From the NCBI GenBank assembly GCA_030263805.2, contig CP136011.1:496001-560000 (forward strand): a stretch of DNA of 64,000 nucleotides, written 5' to 3'. The DNA comes from Pseudomonas sp. FeN3W (GTDB lineage: Bacteria > Pseudomonadota > Gammaproteobacteria > Pseudomonadales > Pseudomonadaceae). Numbering within the stretch: position 1 is the first letter of the stretch; every line of letters begins with the position of its first letter. This document shows, in pieces, positions 51,861-61,373 of the stretch. The position numbers were made by a program, and so were the translations under genes. The notes beneath the pieces were generated by a model, which worked only from the letters and a program-made list of their open reading frames with translations, was not told the origin of the DNA and did no database searches.

Positions 51861-52361
51861 TTAGTTCTTGTAAACCAAAACCATCAGCTGGTTATGAATT
51901 TCAACGCGCATGGCGGATCCTGTTTGAACACCCAGCTCTTTGAGCGCCTCATTCAGGGGTTGATTGTCGATGTTGATGGAAACCCAGGGTTCATTTGGCA
52001 TTACCTTGCCATGTGTCTTGAATTTGTACCCCGCAACCTTGGCAATCGCTTCAGCAGCCTTTGATGCCTTTCCCGTATAAGAGAATTTCGCATTACGCTC
52101 AAAACCTTTAGGCACAAAGGTGGCCTGGAACGCTTTCTGTGCATGCTGATCTTTGGTGAGAGTGGGCGCTGCCTGAGCGTCGGCGATCTTGGCAAGCAAG
52201 CGCAGCTCATCTCTCGCCTCAACCGCAACACTTCTAAGCTCATTCAACGGGTGCGATGGGGGTGTAACCATTACATTCGTGGATCTGGCGGTATGCTGCG
52301 AGGCACACCCACCCAGGCTCACGGCTGTAGCGAGTACCGATAGAGCAATGAGTCGCTTCAT
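51861..52361 (-). CDS. dotD: DotD/TraH outer-membrane lipoprotein
   Basis: This 166-residue protein has a lipobox LGGC (Cys19). A helical linker rich in Ala/Glu follows, then a C-terminal secretin N0-like domain (SYTGKASKAAEAIAKVAGYKF... VSINIDNQPLNEALKELGVQTG), which is the DotD fold. It is immediately upstream of dotC (12-base gap). A candidate promoter lies at 52408-52436 and a GGGCC-hairpin between it and the ATG. Confidence 0.88.
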   Translation of the reverse strand: MKRLIALSVLATAVSLGGCASQHTARSTNVMVTPPSHPLNELRSVAVEARDELRLLAKIADAQAAPTLTKDQHAQKAFQATFVPKGFERNAKFSYTGKASKAAEAIAKVAGYKFKTHGKVMPNEPWVSINIDNQPLNEALKELGVQTGSAMRVEIHNQLMVLVYKN

Positions 52362-52407
52362 ATGAAATCACCTTGTGAGGGCCTCACGGCCCTTGTCAAT
52401 AAAAAGT

Positions 52408-52436
52408 ATATTAATTTAAGAACTTTCTGCCTGCAA
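52408..52436 (-). promoter_or_regulatory. Possible promoter of dotD-dotC-dotB-icmT
   Basis: Minus strand: TTGCAG (52436-52431), 17-base spacer, TAATAT (52413-52408). A small GGGCC/GGCCC hairpin lies downstream near 52374-52392 before the dotD start. Confidence 0.4.
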
Positions 52437-52437
52437 C

Positions 52438-55400
52438 CTATATCTTGCTGTGATCGATGAGATCCATGTGTTCCTTCATCAGCCTGTCGACAATAAAGTC
52501 GAATAGGTTTTGGTTCGACTCAAGTTCTTCAACAGGAACCGAGTTGTCGGCAAGAATCTTCTGAATGTCCGCCTTTGCTGATCCATTCGGATACGCTTTG
52601 GCAAGAACCCTTAGCGCATTACCAAAACCTACTCGGTCGGAGAGTCTCTTCCTCAGAGACACGTCTTCAGGTGTGGTGGAATAAGCCCAAATCTCGATTG
52701 GGCCGAGAGTAAGCCTCAAGACCTGCTCGATCCTTGGTGCCGTCTCAGCTTTGAGTTGCCCAATATAGAGCATGCTCGAACCCTCTTTTCCGGGGCCGGT
52801 TAGCCACCGGTTCATCTGACGAACGGCATCAGGTGAAGGATTGAACTTTTCCTTAATTTCATTGAGGGACATTTCGGAAACGCCTTTCGACAAGATGATT
52901 ACGTTGTTAACCATCTTGATCATCGTTTCATCAAAGTCCTCAAGCAGCTGAGAGAGTAATGTCACATGAACGCCATACTTACGGCCTTCACGAATATCGA
53001 CAATCGCTTGTTTTCTTACGCTTGGAACCGCCGAAGTTCTGTGAAATTCATCCATGCAAAATTTCTTTGGAATAGCCTCATCCTTCTCCATCATTTTGCG
53101 ATGGTAGGCTTGGAATTCCTGAGGGATCTCTGGAAGTGTCTGGTCAGCCTTTCGGTAGAACTCGCGGCAGATGATTTGCCTTCCGAGCAAATACATGACA
53201 GCTGTTTTCTTTTCGGCCTGCGCTGAGCCTTCGCGCGCCACACTCATCAGGTCGATTGAAACGATTCGTGCATCACCGATGCTGAAAACGGTTGGCATGC
53301 TGAGAATCGGGTAGTCATTGACCGCCGAGATAATCATGGTCTTCAAGTAGTCAATCAGCGTTTCGTTGCCCTGGCCTGTCGCAGACGTGCCGTACACATC
53401 CCTCAGTGATGAAGACTGAGAAAGCACGGTGGTGGCATCATTAAGCGTAGGAACCGCAAAACGCTGGGCTTGAATGGCTGCGTGGCTGTATCCGGCATTA
53501 TGGAGCAATCTTACGATCTTCCACCAGGAGATCCCATTCTTGGCGCCAGAGAATCCGTTTTCTTCGAGAACTTTGTCAATCTCAGTATCCATGCCTGGTT
53601 CATACATGTTGGGGTTCTGTTCTTCAGAGAAGTACAGGTACATTGCATCAACAAGGTTCGATACAAGCTCAGCCAGGCGAGGAAGTGGCTCACTGGCGCC
53701 AGCAGGCGTGCAGATAAGCGTCATCATATTTACAACGAATTCACGGTCTACCTTAAGCGGAAATTGGCAGCCCAATGGCGTATCAAAGAAGTTGACAGCA
53801 TACCGTGCATCCATCTCAAGCTTGAATGACTGAGCATAGTGCTTTAAATGATTGGGCAGGCTGTCCTTGACCATTTGCACGAACATGGCCGATGAAAAGC
53901 CGATATCAAGAATACCAATGCGGGGAAGCACTTCATTACCGGGCCTGGTAATCAGGCCCATGTTAGCGGCAGCAAGGTAAAACGACTTACCAAAACCAGG
54001 GGGTGCAAAAACGAGTTCCATTTGAGCGTTCTGAAGATCAGAGCCTGGCATGTAAGGGAATGCTTTCTCATCAATTGTTCGATAGAGCATTGTCCCCTCT
54101 GACCATGGAGATACTGGTCGAGTAATTGGGCTCATTGTGAGTGCTTCACTCATGATCATTGGAATTGGGGTTGCAAGGTGTTTTGCAGAGAATCCCGGAA
54201 GCGTATTGAACCAGGCCTCGACAGCATCCCCGCGCTCTTCTACCACCTGGAGTTGCCCCCAGGCTTCCACGGCTGTTTTTAATTTGGACTTATTGCGGCG
54301 CGCTGATTCTAGGTCACGGCCCCAGGTCGAGAAGCTGATTTGAGCTGATACCATTGTATTGTTGATTGCGGCAGCCAATAACTCTTCACCAGCATCTCTA
54401 ATGAGCTTGTTTTCACTTGATATGAATGCAATAAAGGACGCAAACCCCTTTTTCCTTGAAATCAGCTGAGTGACTCGGTCATGACCGGAGTCGATAACCA
54501 GGGACATCTGCCACGGAACATTGCGGTCGATGGATGAGAACAAATAGCCGAATGAGCGAACCTCCTGTGGTCTCTGATCAACCAAAATTGGAGCAATTTT
54601 CCAATCTCCAATATCAACGATGGTTGTGTCGGTCTCCTCGGTCTTGGGCTCTCTCGAAAAAAGCTGCTGAGCAATGCTTGGCCAGAGCAAATGAGAGATG
54701 TCATTGCTTCGTGGAACCTCTTCAACAAGCCTGGCGGGAACCCTGTCACCTGGAAGATAGGGTCTCCATTGCTCACTGGAATCATATTGAGTGATTTGCC
54801 TACGCAGTACGTTTAAATACTCGTGGGCTGTCAGCTTCCTGATGGAAAGCGTTTCTTGTAGGCGAGAAACAACCTGGGACACAAATCCTGAGTGGATCAT
54901 GTCAATACCTGGTATTTCCATTGCTGGCGATTGCGACATATCGCCAGGACGAAGCCCTCCTGACTTAACGGATTTTTCTGCCCGCTCTTTCATTGCAGAG
55001 CTCAAGATGTCAGGGTGTACGGCTCGCGTCCCCGTAGAGATGATCATATAGCATGATTCAAGAACGGTCTTGTTTTGAAGCAAATTGCCCCGCTCATTGA
55101 TCATATCCACCAAATCAATATTCAAGTGGTTGAGTGTGCGAATTGCGCCATTGATAGAACGCTTAAGCGCATCCTTTGAGTTGAGTGGATCTCGCCTGAA
55201 TACCAGTTGTACCCGATGACCCGGCCTGCGGAATGCGGATGACAGGCTGTCTGTCAGGGACTCAATCATTGGCCCGAAAGAGTGGTCACCAACTACGCCA
55301 AAAGTACCCTTGATCTCGAAAGCGGTGAGAATGCCGCCCTCTGTTGTAACAAGGTCAAATTCATTATTCGCAGTTTCCAGCTGGCTGTAATAATGCACAT

Positions 55401-55452
55401 TGGTCTTGAAAACCTTGTTAATCATGCTGGAAATGGAGTAGCTGATGCTCAT
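52438..55452 (-). CDS. dotO: DotO/IcmB/TraU ATPase
   Basis: This 1004-residue protein is close to Legionella IcmB/DotO (1009). Walker A PGFGKSFY lies at about residue 485, Walker B around IVSIDLM/CMDEFHRT (about 755-810). The N-terminal half is the VirB4-like domain. It is the major cytoplasmic ATPase of the type IVB apparatus and energises DotB docking. It is followed by dotD and preceded by two unassigned genes and icmJ. Confidence 0.92.
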   Translation of the reverse strand: MSISYSISSMINKVFKTNVHYYSQLETANNEFDLVTTEGGILTAFEIKGTFGVVGDHSFGPMIESLTDSLSSAFRRPGHRVQLVFRRDPLNSKDALKRSINGAIRTLNHLNIDLVDMINERGNLLQNKTVLESCYMIISTGTRAVHPDILSSAMKERAEKSVKSGGLRPGDMSQSPAMEIPGIDMIHSGFVSQVVSRLQETLSIRKLTAHEYLNVLRRQITQYDSSEQWRPYLPGDRVPARLVEEVPRSNDISHLLWPSIAQQLFSREPKTEETDTTIVDIGDWKIAPILVDQRPQEVRSFGYLFSSIDRNVPWQMSLVIDSGHDRVTQLISRKKGFASFIAFISSENKLIRDAGEELLAAAINNTMVSAQISFSTWGRDLESARRNKSKLKTAVEAWGQLQVVEERGDAVEAWFNTLPGFSAKHLATPIPMIMSEALTMSPITRPVSPWSEGTMLYRTIDEKAFPYMPGSDLQNAQMELVFAPPGFGKSFYLAAANMGLITRPGNEVLPRIGILDIGFSSAMFVQMVKDSLPNHLKHYAQSFKLEMDARYAVNFFDTPLGCQFPLKVDREFVVNMMTLICTPAGASEPLPRLAELVSNLVDAMYLYFSEEQNPNMYEPGMDTEIDKVLEENGFSGAKNGISWWKIVRLLHNAGYSHAAIQAQRFAVPTLNDATTVLSQSSSLRDVYGTSATGQGNETLIDYLKTMIISAVNDYPILSMPTVFSIGDARIVSIDLMSVAREGSAQAEKKTAVMYLLGRQIICREFYRKADQTLPEIPQEFQAYHRKMMEKDEAIPKKFCMDEFHRTSAVPSVRKQAIVDIREGRKYGVHVTLLSQLLEDFDETMIKMVNNVIILSKGVSEMSLNEIKEKFNPSPDAVRQMNRWLTGPGKEGSSMLYIGQLKAETAPRIEQVLRLTLGPIEIWAYSTTPEDVSLRKRLSDRVGFGNALRVLAKAYPNGSAKADIQKILADNSVPVEELESNQNLFDFIVDRLMKEHMDLIDHSKI

Positions 55453-55467
55453 GAATCACCTTTATTT

Positions 55468-55755
55468 TTATTGTTCTACCAGGATTTCTTGGACTTGACT
55501 AACAAACTTTGTGAAGTGCTCATCAGAGGACTGCTCTGATAATATCTGGTCACAATCAAGCAGAGCGAATTGATCGCATATCCTGAAGATGCGGATCAAT
55601 TTATCATGGGATATTGTTTCATTCAAGTCGTCTTTACCCATTGCCTCTTTAAACCTCTGTATTGTGAAGGCAATGGCGGGGTTTTGGGCGGTACTCAATC
55701 TGTTAAATAGACTTTCCACCTCAGGAAGGTATGACTCATATGATGGAATTGACAT
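55468..55755 (-). CDS. Small helical protein between icmJ and dotO
   Basis: This 95-residue acidic, helical protein (MSIPSYESYLPEVESLFNRLS) has no signal or membrane helix. It is 15 bases upstream of dotO and eight bases downstream of the 393-residue gene. Not recognised; a small adaptor for the ATPase complex is possible by position only. Confidence 0.6.
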   Translation of the reverse strand: MSIPSYESYLPEVESLFNRLSTAQNPAIAFTIQRFKEAMGKDDLNETISHDKLIRIFRICDQFALLDCDQILSEQSSDEHFTKFVSQVQEILVEQ

Positions 55756-55763
55756 TTTTACTC

Positions 55764-56945
55764 CTAGATAAATGGAACAAGACCAAAGCTTACGGCAACC
55801 TTTTGAACATGCACTCTTTGACTTTCGTCTGCCATCAATACAATTCTACCCATGCTGTACGACCCAACACGAATCCCGGCCTGGTAGAATTTTTCAGCCG
55901 CAACAAGACATGCTGCCCTGTCGTATGCTCTCAGATAAGCGCCGACAGCCGTTTCCTTCTTGTTAACCGGGCTCATTACGGCTGCGGCTAGATTCTCCAT
56001 AAAAAGCCCGTGCGACACGGAAATGTCTTTGATATTTGAAAGATCATCAATTAGCTCAATGTGATCTGAAACCTTGCCAGCGGGCAACTCATATATCTCA
56101 TGGATTTTAACCATGGCATACCGGGATAATGACATGAGCTCGGGTAGCGTCACCCAGCTCCTGCTTTCTGACTTTCCAACGCCAAAAGCGCCAAATGTTG
56201 CATATTCCTTATTTTGCGAAAGGACAGTAATTCTAAAGAATGGCAACGAATTGTTTTTTATGGAAATCCTGTGTAGGCCCATAAGCATTTTTTCGTTACT
56301 GATCTGACCGCCTTTGTATCCAACAATTTTTCCGTCATCGAAGGTTCTCAGATGCGTCCAGTCCATCGAGCTCGGAACGCGCTGGCTAAGCAGCCATCTA
56401 AAGTAGGTGAGTCTGGGGAAATAGCAATGCATCGTTGTAGTCTTGACACCACGGGAACCCATCATTCCTTGATTTTGCTGAGTTGCATTTTCAATTATGA
56501 AATCTGAAAGCGCTTCCGGCATTCCGCGAGGAGATTGCTTCCAGATGGGCAGGCTAATGTTGTTTGCAATCAACTGTGAGTATCTATAGTTATTGCGAGA
56601 GATTACTGGATTTATGCCAAGAAAATTAAGCCCAGTAATGCCTGTAAGATTAAAATGATTGGCAAGAAATTCTGATGCAGCCTTATTCCCACCCTGCTTG
56701 AAGCCATAATCAGTAAGAAAGAAGTCAAGTGACTGCCTGAAGTACTGCGACTGGCAGATATGCTTGAGATGAGAAAGGTTGTTTGCCATGAACGCGTTGT
56801 ATTCCAGGTTTGTCACCCAGCATATGTCGTTAGCTAAATCATGCACACCGGTTATTCTTTCGGGTGCTTCATCTGGTCTGCAAGACCAACCCTCGCCAGG
56901 GATCTTTTTGTCATCAAAAATGCAAACACCAAATAAAGCCTTCAT
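55764..56945 (-). CDS. Hypothetical protein inserted between icmJ and dotO
   Basis: This protein is 393 residues from the ATG at 56945, which overlaps the icmJ stop by one base (TGATG). It is a soluble alpha/beta protein without signal peptide. No family is recognised. In Legionella icmJ and icmB are adjacent, so this gene and the next small one are an insertion in the conserved order, translationally coupled to icmJ and therefore probably part of the transfer complex. Confidence 0.65.
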   Translation of the reverse strand: MKALFGVCIFDDKKIPGEGWSCRPDEAPERITGVHDLANDICWVTNLEYNAFMANNLSHLKHICQSQYFRQSLDFFLTDYGFKQGGNKAASEFLANHFNLTGITGLNFLGINPVISRNNYRYSQLIANNISLPIWKQSPRGMPEALSDFIIENATQQNQGMMGSRGVKTTTMHCYFPRLTYFRWLLSQRVPSSMDWTHLRTFDDGKIVGYKGGQISNEKMLMGLHRISIKNNSLPFFRITVLSQNKEYATFGAFGVGKSESRSWVTLPELMSLSRYAMVKIHEIYELPAGKVSDHIELIDDLSNIKDISVSHGLFMENLAAAVMSPVNKKETAVGAYLRAYDRAACLVAAEKFYQAGIRVGSYSMGRIVLMADESQRVHVQKVAVSFGLVPFI

Positions 56946-57610
56946 CAAACTACGCCTCCCCACTCACCAAACTTTGCCTTTGCTGTTTCAACCCAGTCCT
57001 CAGGCACAAAGTTGCGTGACTCTTCTGCCCACATTTTTATATAGGGTGCATAAGCGTCCTTTCGGGGCAGTAGATAAAGACCCTTTAATGCGGATTCGCG
57101 CTTAGCGTATTCATCATCAGAAAGAGAGGAAAGATGGTCTCCAAATATTGAGGCACTGGATGTGCCAATAATGGCGTTCGCGTGAATATCTGCCTTGTCT
57201 AAGCGTGCCAATAATTGACTTGCTGTATTTTTTAGATCACCCGTGCCAATAACTTCAGCAATCCATAGGTGTCGGCACAGTTGATTGATTCCAGCCTGAG
57301 TGATAGATGTTTCTGGCAAGTAGATCAATTTGCCTCTGTTCTGAATTCCGGCAAAGGAAACATGGAAACACATATGACAGAGGACGCATGCGGTCACAAG
57401 ATTTGTAAGCGAGTGATCCTCGTGATCATCATTGATATGATGCACTTCATTTTTTGTGCTTCTGTGGCCGCAAAATTGACAGGTATGGTTATCCCTTTGA
57501 AACACTTGTTTTCTAGCGCCCTGATAAACCTTATCTGCTGCGCTTGGATTGGGTGAGTCAGCCCTGAATGCCTTGCGCTTGACTGACAGTACAATGGGTG
57601 TGTATTTCAT
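56945..57610 (-). CDS. icmJ: IcmJ/DotN zinc-binding coupling-complex protein
   Basis: This protein is 221 residues from the ATG at 57610; the longer frame would run through a terminator hairpin. It contains GARKQVFQRDNHTCQFCG, a NEVHHIN segment, and LTNLVTACVLCHMCFHVSFAG, then LIYLPETSITQAGINQLCRHLW. This matches IcmJ (DotN): four zinc-binding Cys in an HNH-like fold, NLVTAC and LIYLPE signatures, final segment RLLPR-like (LYLLPRKDAYAPYIKMWAEES). DotN binds DotL/IcmO in the coupling complex. The residual HNH look does not imply nuclease activity. Confidence 0.85.
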   Translation of the reverse strand: MKYTPIVLSVKRKAFRADSPNPSAADKVYQGARKQVFQRDNHTCQFCGHRSTKNEVHHINDDHEDHSLTNLVTACVLCHMCFHVSFAGIQNRGKLIYLPETSITQAGINQLCRHLWIAEVIGTGDLKNTASQLLARLDKADIHANAIIGTSSASIFGDHLSSLSDDEYAKRESALKGLYLLPRKDAYAPYIKMWAEESRNFVPEDWVETAKAKFGEWGGVV

Positions 57611-57623
57611 ATTTAACCGCTCA

Positions 57624-57650
57624 ATAAAAAAGGGGGCCAAGCCCCCTTTA
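57624..57650 (-). terminator. Terminator after icmD
   Basis: GGGGGC (57632-57637) pairs with GCCCCC (57641-57646), three-base loop, with TTTTTT following on the minus strand. It lies just upstream of the icmJ start. Confidence 0.75.
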
Positions 57651-57699
57651 TTGTATGTCAATTGACATGAATATCAATCACATGGTCACTGCGGGCTTA

Positions 57700-58080
57700 T
57701 TAAACAGAGCCAGCCGTAACCGTAGTGGCCTGGGTGCCCTGCCCCTGTGCAACGGACTCGGTGAACAGGGCGAGCAACCACGGGATGCACATCAGGCCAG
57801 TACCGACAAACAGGGCAATAACACCCGTTTTAACGTGGCCTTGACCCGGCTGCTTATTGTCCTTATAGAAATAAAACAACCCGCCAGCGAACATGAAGAA
57901 ACCAATGAGGCCAAGAACCAGCTTGGCGAGACCGAGCATGGCCGCAATTTGCAATTTCCACTTTCCAGCGGTGTCTGCGATTGATGGTGCGGTTTGGGCA
58001 AATGTATCAGTAGAGAAAGCCCCTACTAGTAATGCAACGCCAAGAATTGGAGCGACGCGTTTGATAGTGGAAAGATGCAT
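57700..58080 (-). CDS. icmD: IcmD/DotP-like small membrane protein
   Basis: This 126-residue protein has a cleaved signal (to about residue 28), two membrane helices (about 43-70 and 85-107) separated by a short basic loop, and a Gln/Thr-rich tail. Size and topology match IcmD (DotP, about 132 residues), and it sits next to icmJ as in Legionella. It is a likely inner-membrane component of the type IVB machine. Confidence 0.7.
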   Translation of the reverse strand: MHLSTIKRVAPILGVALLVGAFSTDTFAQTAPSIADTAGKWKLQIAAMLGLAKLVLGLIGFFMFAGGLFYFYKDNKQPGQGHVKTGVIALFVGTGLMCIPWLLALFTESVAQGQGTQATTVTAGSV

Positions 58081-58192
58081 GGAACAACCCTCTTTTTTGT
58101 TTTGGTTATGCCATTAACATAAACCAAAACATTACACCTGGCAATAGATATGTATCAAAAATATCTAGAAAGTGCACAGAGGCCGATGGCCG

Positions 58193-58474
58193 TCAAAATC
58201 GATCAATGGTTGTTGGTTGACTTGTCTCTATTGGGCTCGGCTTAGTATTGTTTAAGCCCGCGTAAATAAGTAAGAGCGTTACAATAAGCATTGAGCACAT
58301 TAGAAGCGCGAGCTTAAATAAACGATCAGCGCTAGCCGCATCGTCGAGCCTCATGTAGTCAATAAAATACGCCAAAAAAGCACCAATTACATATAGATGT
58401 AGAGGGAGTAAGGCAATGGATATGAGTATCAGCATAAGCGAGGCACCAAATAAAATGGGCCCATTCAGGCCCAT
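58193..58474 (-). CDS. Small three-helix membrane protein at the icmC position
   Basis: This 93-residue protein starts MGLNGPILFGASLML. Three hydrophobic segments: about 6-27, 28-42 and 55-78. It lies between icmG-like and icmD-like genes, the place of icmC/dotE in Legionella, but is only half the size of IcmC. Not assigned. The ribosome site is poor (TTGG), suggesting coupling to the upstream gene. Confidence 0.5.
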   Translation of the reverse strand: MGLNGPILFGASLMLILISIALLPLHLYVIGAFLAYFIDYMRLDDAASADRLFKLALLMCSMLIVTLLLIYAGLNNTKPSPIETSQPTTIDRF

Positions 58475-58490
58475 TATTACCAACTACTTG

Positions 58491-59870
58491 TCAATAGATC
58501 GACTTGATTACGTAATCTCCAACACGGAGATTACCATCCTTATCCAGACCCTTGACGCGAGCCCCACCCAGCTCTGGAACTGACTGTCCAACCTTGTACG
58601 ACTTGAAGTTACCGCTCGAATCAACGACTCCAAATGAACTGTCAGAATCATACACCGCATTAAGGGTGAAGTTATCGGCGTCCTTCACCACTGACCTTTT
58701 TACGGCTTTTTGAGTGTTGACTGAGGGGGTGCTGCGATTAGCTGGCTTAGCTGCTACAGGCTTGGGAGCCAGGGTCTTGTCGATATAAAGCTTGTCCCCA
58801 ACAAGAACCAGGTTGCCCTTATCCTCAACTGAAGAGACAGTTAGGCGCTTTCCGCCTATGATGAGAACCTCCCCCTTGAAAACAGTGAAAACACGGCCTG
58901 ATGATTCCTTCTTGATGATTGCCATTTCACCTGATGCTGAGGAGTCAATCACCCTGAAGTCGCCAATGCGAGTTCTGCCAGAAGCTAGGGTATTTTCGAT
59001 ATTGACCACTGGCACGGCCTGGGTTGAATTTTTATCACCCATAGATGCAGTCTCAATCACCGAGGTTGCTTTTACTTCAGTCGTTTTGACACCGCTCTTG
59101 ATAGCCTTGCGAATCTTATCAAGATCTTTTCTGATCTCGATCTGCTCAAGCGTCACCTTCTCGGCGTTTTCTTTCAGCTCCTCAAGCTCACTGGCTATAA
59201 CCGTTACAACTTCCTTTACCTCTTTGAGGTCTTCTCTCTGACCCTTGATCTCATCCAGGACTTGAGTCAATACATCTGTTTCTCCAGCGCTTACCTGAGG
59301 CAAGGCAATTGGGCTGCTTGCACCAGGAATGGTAGCAGTCTGGGTTGCAACCTCAGGAGTAAGAGGTGCCTGCAACACCTGATTTTGAGCAGCAGGGGCC
59401 TGAGCGGCAGCACTTTCCACGCCCTGCATTTGCATCTGAAGCGGCGATTGTGGAGCTTGTTCGTTAAATGACCCGGCCACAGGTGTCTGGGAAAAATCAG
59501 GCTCCGACGCTGGTGCAATGATTTCTTGCGCCAGCGGTTGATTCATGACTGGATCATCACCGCCCACAATTGAGGTATAGCCAACGGTGCCAACCACGCC
59601 AACGGCCACGACAGCCAATCCCGCTGAAACCATTCCAATAGGTGTTTTAAGGAAAGGTTTTGGGCCTTGCTGAGGCTGTGGATTCGATGGTGCGGGGGCT
59701 GGGTTGCTCGGAACGCCTTGTGTCGGATTGCTTTCGAACTCATCATCCTCAGGAGATGCCTCGGGAAGATCATCCGGCAAACCATCTTCAATCTCTGGAA
59801 AAGACTCGTCGAGGCCATCCAGGTTATCAAATTGGTCAAAAGGATCGTTGAAGTCCTGTTGGTTACTCAT
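58491..59870 (-). CDS. icmG: IcmG/DotF/TraP-like inner-membrane core protein
   Basis: This protein is 459 residues from the ATG at 59870 (GGAG before it). It has an acidic Asp/Glu/Pro-rich cytoplasmic N-terminus (1-80), one membrane helix about 82-104, a Gln/Ala/Pro-rich periplasmic linker, a coiled coil about 205-265 (LDEIKGQREDLKEVKEVVTVIASELEELKENAEK), then a C-terminal beta domain. This is the DotF layout, though longer than Legionella IcmG (269). It lies just downstream of icmE, as expected. Confidence 0.7.
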   Translation of the reverse strand: MSNQQDFNDPFDQFDNLDGLDESFPEIEDGLPDDLPEASPEDDEFESNPTQGVPSNPAPAPSNPQPQQGPKPFLKTPIGMVSAGLAVVAVGVVGTVGYTSIVGGDDPVMNQPLAQEIIAPASEPDFSQTPVAGSFNEQAPQSPLQMQMQGVESAAAQAPAAQNQVLQAPLTPEVATQTATIPGASSPIALPQVSAGETDVLTQVLDEIKGQREDLKEVKEVVTVIASELEELKENAEKVTLEQIEIRKDLDKIRKAIKSGVKTTEVKATSVIETASMGDKNSTQAVPVVNIENTLASGRTRIGDFRVIDSSASGEMAIIKKESSGRVFTVFKGEVLIIGGKRLTVSSVEDKGNLVLVGDKLYIDKTLAPKPVAAKPANRSTPSVNTQKAVKRSVVKDADNFTLNAVYDSDSSFGVVDSSGNFKSYKVGQSVPELGGARVKGLDKDGNLRVGDYVIKSIY

Positions 59871-59915
59871 ACAAATCTCCGGGTTGTCAATTAAGTGGAT
59901 ACTAAAATGAGAATG

Positions 59916-59950
59916 AAAAGAAAGCAAGCGAAACCTGGCTTGCTTTCCTT
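59916..59950 (-). terminator. Terminator between icmE and icmG
   Basis: GAAAGCAAGC (59920-59929) and GCTTGCTTTC (59938-59947) form a 10-bp stem; TTTT follows on the minus strand. It may attenuate transcription between icmE and icmG. Confidence 0.6.
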
Positions 59951-59958
59951 TAGAGCTG

Positions 59959-61371
59959 TCAATTAACCTTTTTCAACTTAAGCTCTTCCATGAACATCAG
60001 AACAACTGTCTTGTTGGGCTCGACGGTAACAGTTGGCGGTCTATCAAATTCTCTTTGAAAAATTGGGGCGAATCTTTCGCCAACCTTGCCAAGGCCAACC
60101 AGCGCCTGATCGCTCGCATTAGGTAGTGCGTCTACTATCGTTGATGAGCTTCCATCTGTGTTCGTTGTGGTCTGGCCCCCGGTAAGACTGCTTGCAAAAC
60201 CCTCAATAAAAGAGGCCGCAAAAAGCTTGCTGTAGCGCTCAGCGGTATGACGATCAACACCATCCGCAATGCCTGTCCTCATTGAATCTGGATCCAGTGC
60301 GATGGCGTTTACCGTGTACGACTCACCTTTTATGCTGAGGCGATCAAATGCAAGAACAGCCTTTTCACCAACTCTACTTGGCTTCCCAACGAGCAGTCCG
60401 CCCTCAAGAGGCCCCTTTTCAACGATCACAAGTCTTATCGGGCTAATTTCATCTGTATTAACCCCAATTTGCAACACGGAGTAAAATGCCTCACCAGGAA
60501 GGATTTTGGCCGCCACCACATCTTTCGACTGAGTCATGGCAGCAAGGCGTTCACTAGGGTAATCATATGAGGCAAATTCCTGCTCATCCTCTTGGTAATC
60601 TTCTTCGACATACTCCTGAGTGGGTTGGCTGGATTGATCAATTTGCGAACCTGCACGCGCCTTGCTCTGGGTTGCTTCGGCCAGGTAGCGCTGATAACCA
60701 GAAGGTGCTGCTACCTGCTGTTGTCCATTTTTAGCGCCATTGTTGTTCGAGCCTTCATTTGAAGAATCGACTAAAGGCTTCGCTACCCGCAGATTTTGCA
60801 TTTTTAGGTCATCAATGGCTTGGCTATAGGCAGAAACGTAGTTTTTCGCAAAGTTTTTTTCCTGGTCGATGTACATCTGCCAGGGGTTGTTTTGAACCAC
60901 GGCCTGATTTTGCGCAACGCTCGCCTGTTGCTCAACTCGTCGGCTTTCCTGCTGAGCCCTGCGCTCTTCAAGAAGCTTTTGCAGATCGGTTTTTACAGGC
61001 TCGACAGGCTCAGGATCTTCCTTGGTCTTTTCTTCAGCTTCAAGCCTAATCCTGAGTGCGTCAAGATGGCTTTTTCCGCTGTTCGGGGCGGAGGCTTCCT
61101 CGGCTGCTTTTTTCTCCTGATCCCGATAAATTTTACCAACCTCAGACTCATCCGAATAAAGTGGTTTATCCAGAGGGCTATCTTTGCCTATTTCCATTGA
61201 ATTAGGGGGGAGGGCAATGTCAGCCCCCCCTTCAGAAATGACCTCCTTGTCACCAGTGATTCTGGATATGGAAACAAATGCCGCTGACAAAACGATCACA
61301 AGGGTCAAAACAATCATAAGCCTGGCTTTGACTGGGATATTTCCCGAAATGTTGCTGATAACACTAGCCAT
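59959..61371 (-). CDS. icmE: IcmE/DotG/TraO (VirB10-like) core protein
   Basis: This 470-residue protein has a membrane helix about 17-36. The periplasmic middle is Glu/Gln-rich with coiled coil (about 100-230). The C-terminal ~190 residues (ILPGEAFYSVLQIGVNTDEISPIRLVIVEKGPLEGG... FDRLSIKGESYTVNAIALDP... FFASFIEGF... VEPNKTVVLMFMEEL) match the DotG/TraO VirB10-like domain. It is shorter than Legionella DotG (1048) as is normal for conjugative IncI types. It spans inner membrane to outer-membrane core. Confidence 0.9.
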   Translation of the reverse strand: MASVISNISGNIPVKARLMIVLTLVIVLSAAFVSISRITGDKEVISEGGADIALPPNSMEIGKDSPLDKPLYSDESEVGKIYRDQEKKAAEEASAPNSGKSHLDALRIRLEAEEKTKEDPEPVEPVKTDLQKLLEERRAQQESRRVEQQASVAQNQAVVQNNPWQMYIDQEKNFAKNYVSAYSQAIDDLKMQNLRVAKPLVDSSNEGSNNNGAKNGQQQVAAPSGYQRYLAEATQSKARAGSQIDQSSQPTQEYVEEDYQEDEQEFASYDYPSERLAAMTQSKDVVAAKILPGEAFYSVLQIGVNTDEISPIRLVIVEKGPLEGGLLVGKPSRVGEKAVLAFDRLSIKGESYTVNAIALDPDSMRTGIADGVDRHTAERYSKLFAASFIEGFASSLTGGQTTTNTDGSSSTIVDALPNASDQALVGLGKVGERFAPIFQREFDRPPTVTVEPNKTVVLMFMEELKLKKVN

Positions 61372-61373
61372 TT

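Noticed and set aside
56945..57610. HNH endonuclease
   Set aside because: The CQFC...HH...CVLC pattern together with NLVTAC, LIYLPE and synteny fits IcmJ/DotN better.
57611..57661. Upstream extension of icmJ
   Set aside because: It reads through the icmD terminator; MKYTPIV at 57610 fits the family length.
57651..57668. TGTCAATTGACA palindrome as an operator
   Set aside because: It lies downstream of icmD and next to its terminator with no promoter; it may be chance in AT-rich sequence.
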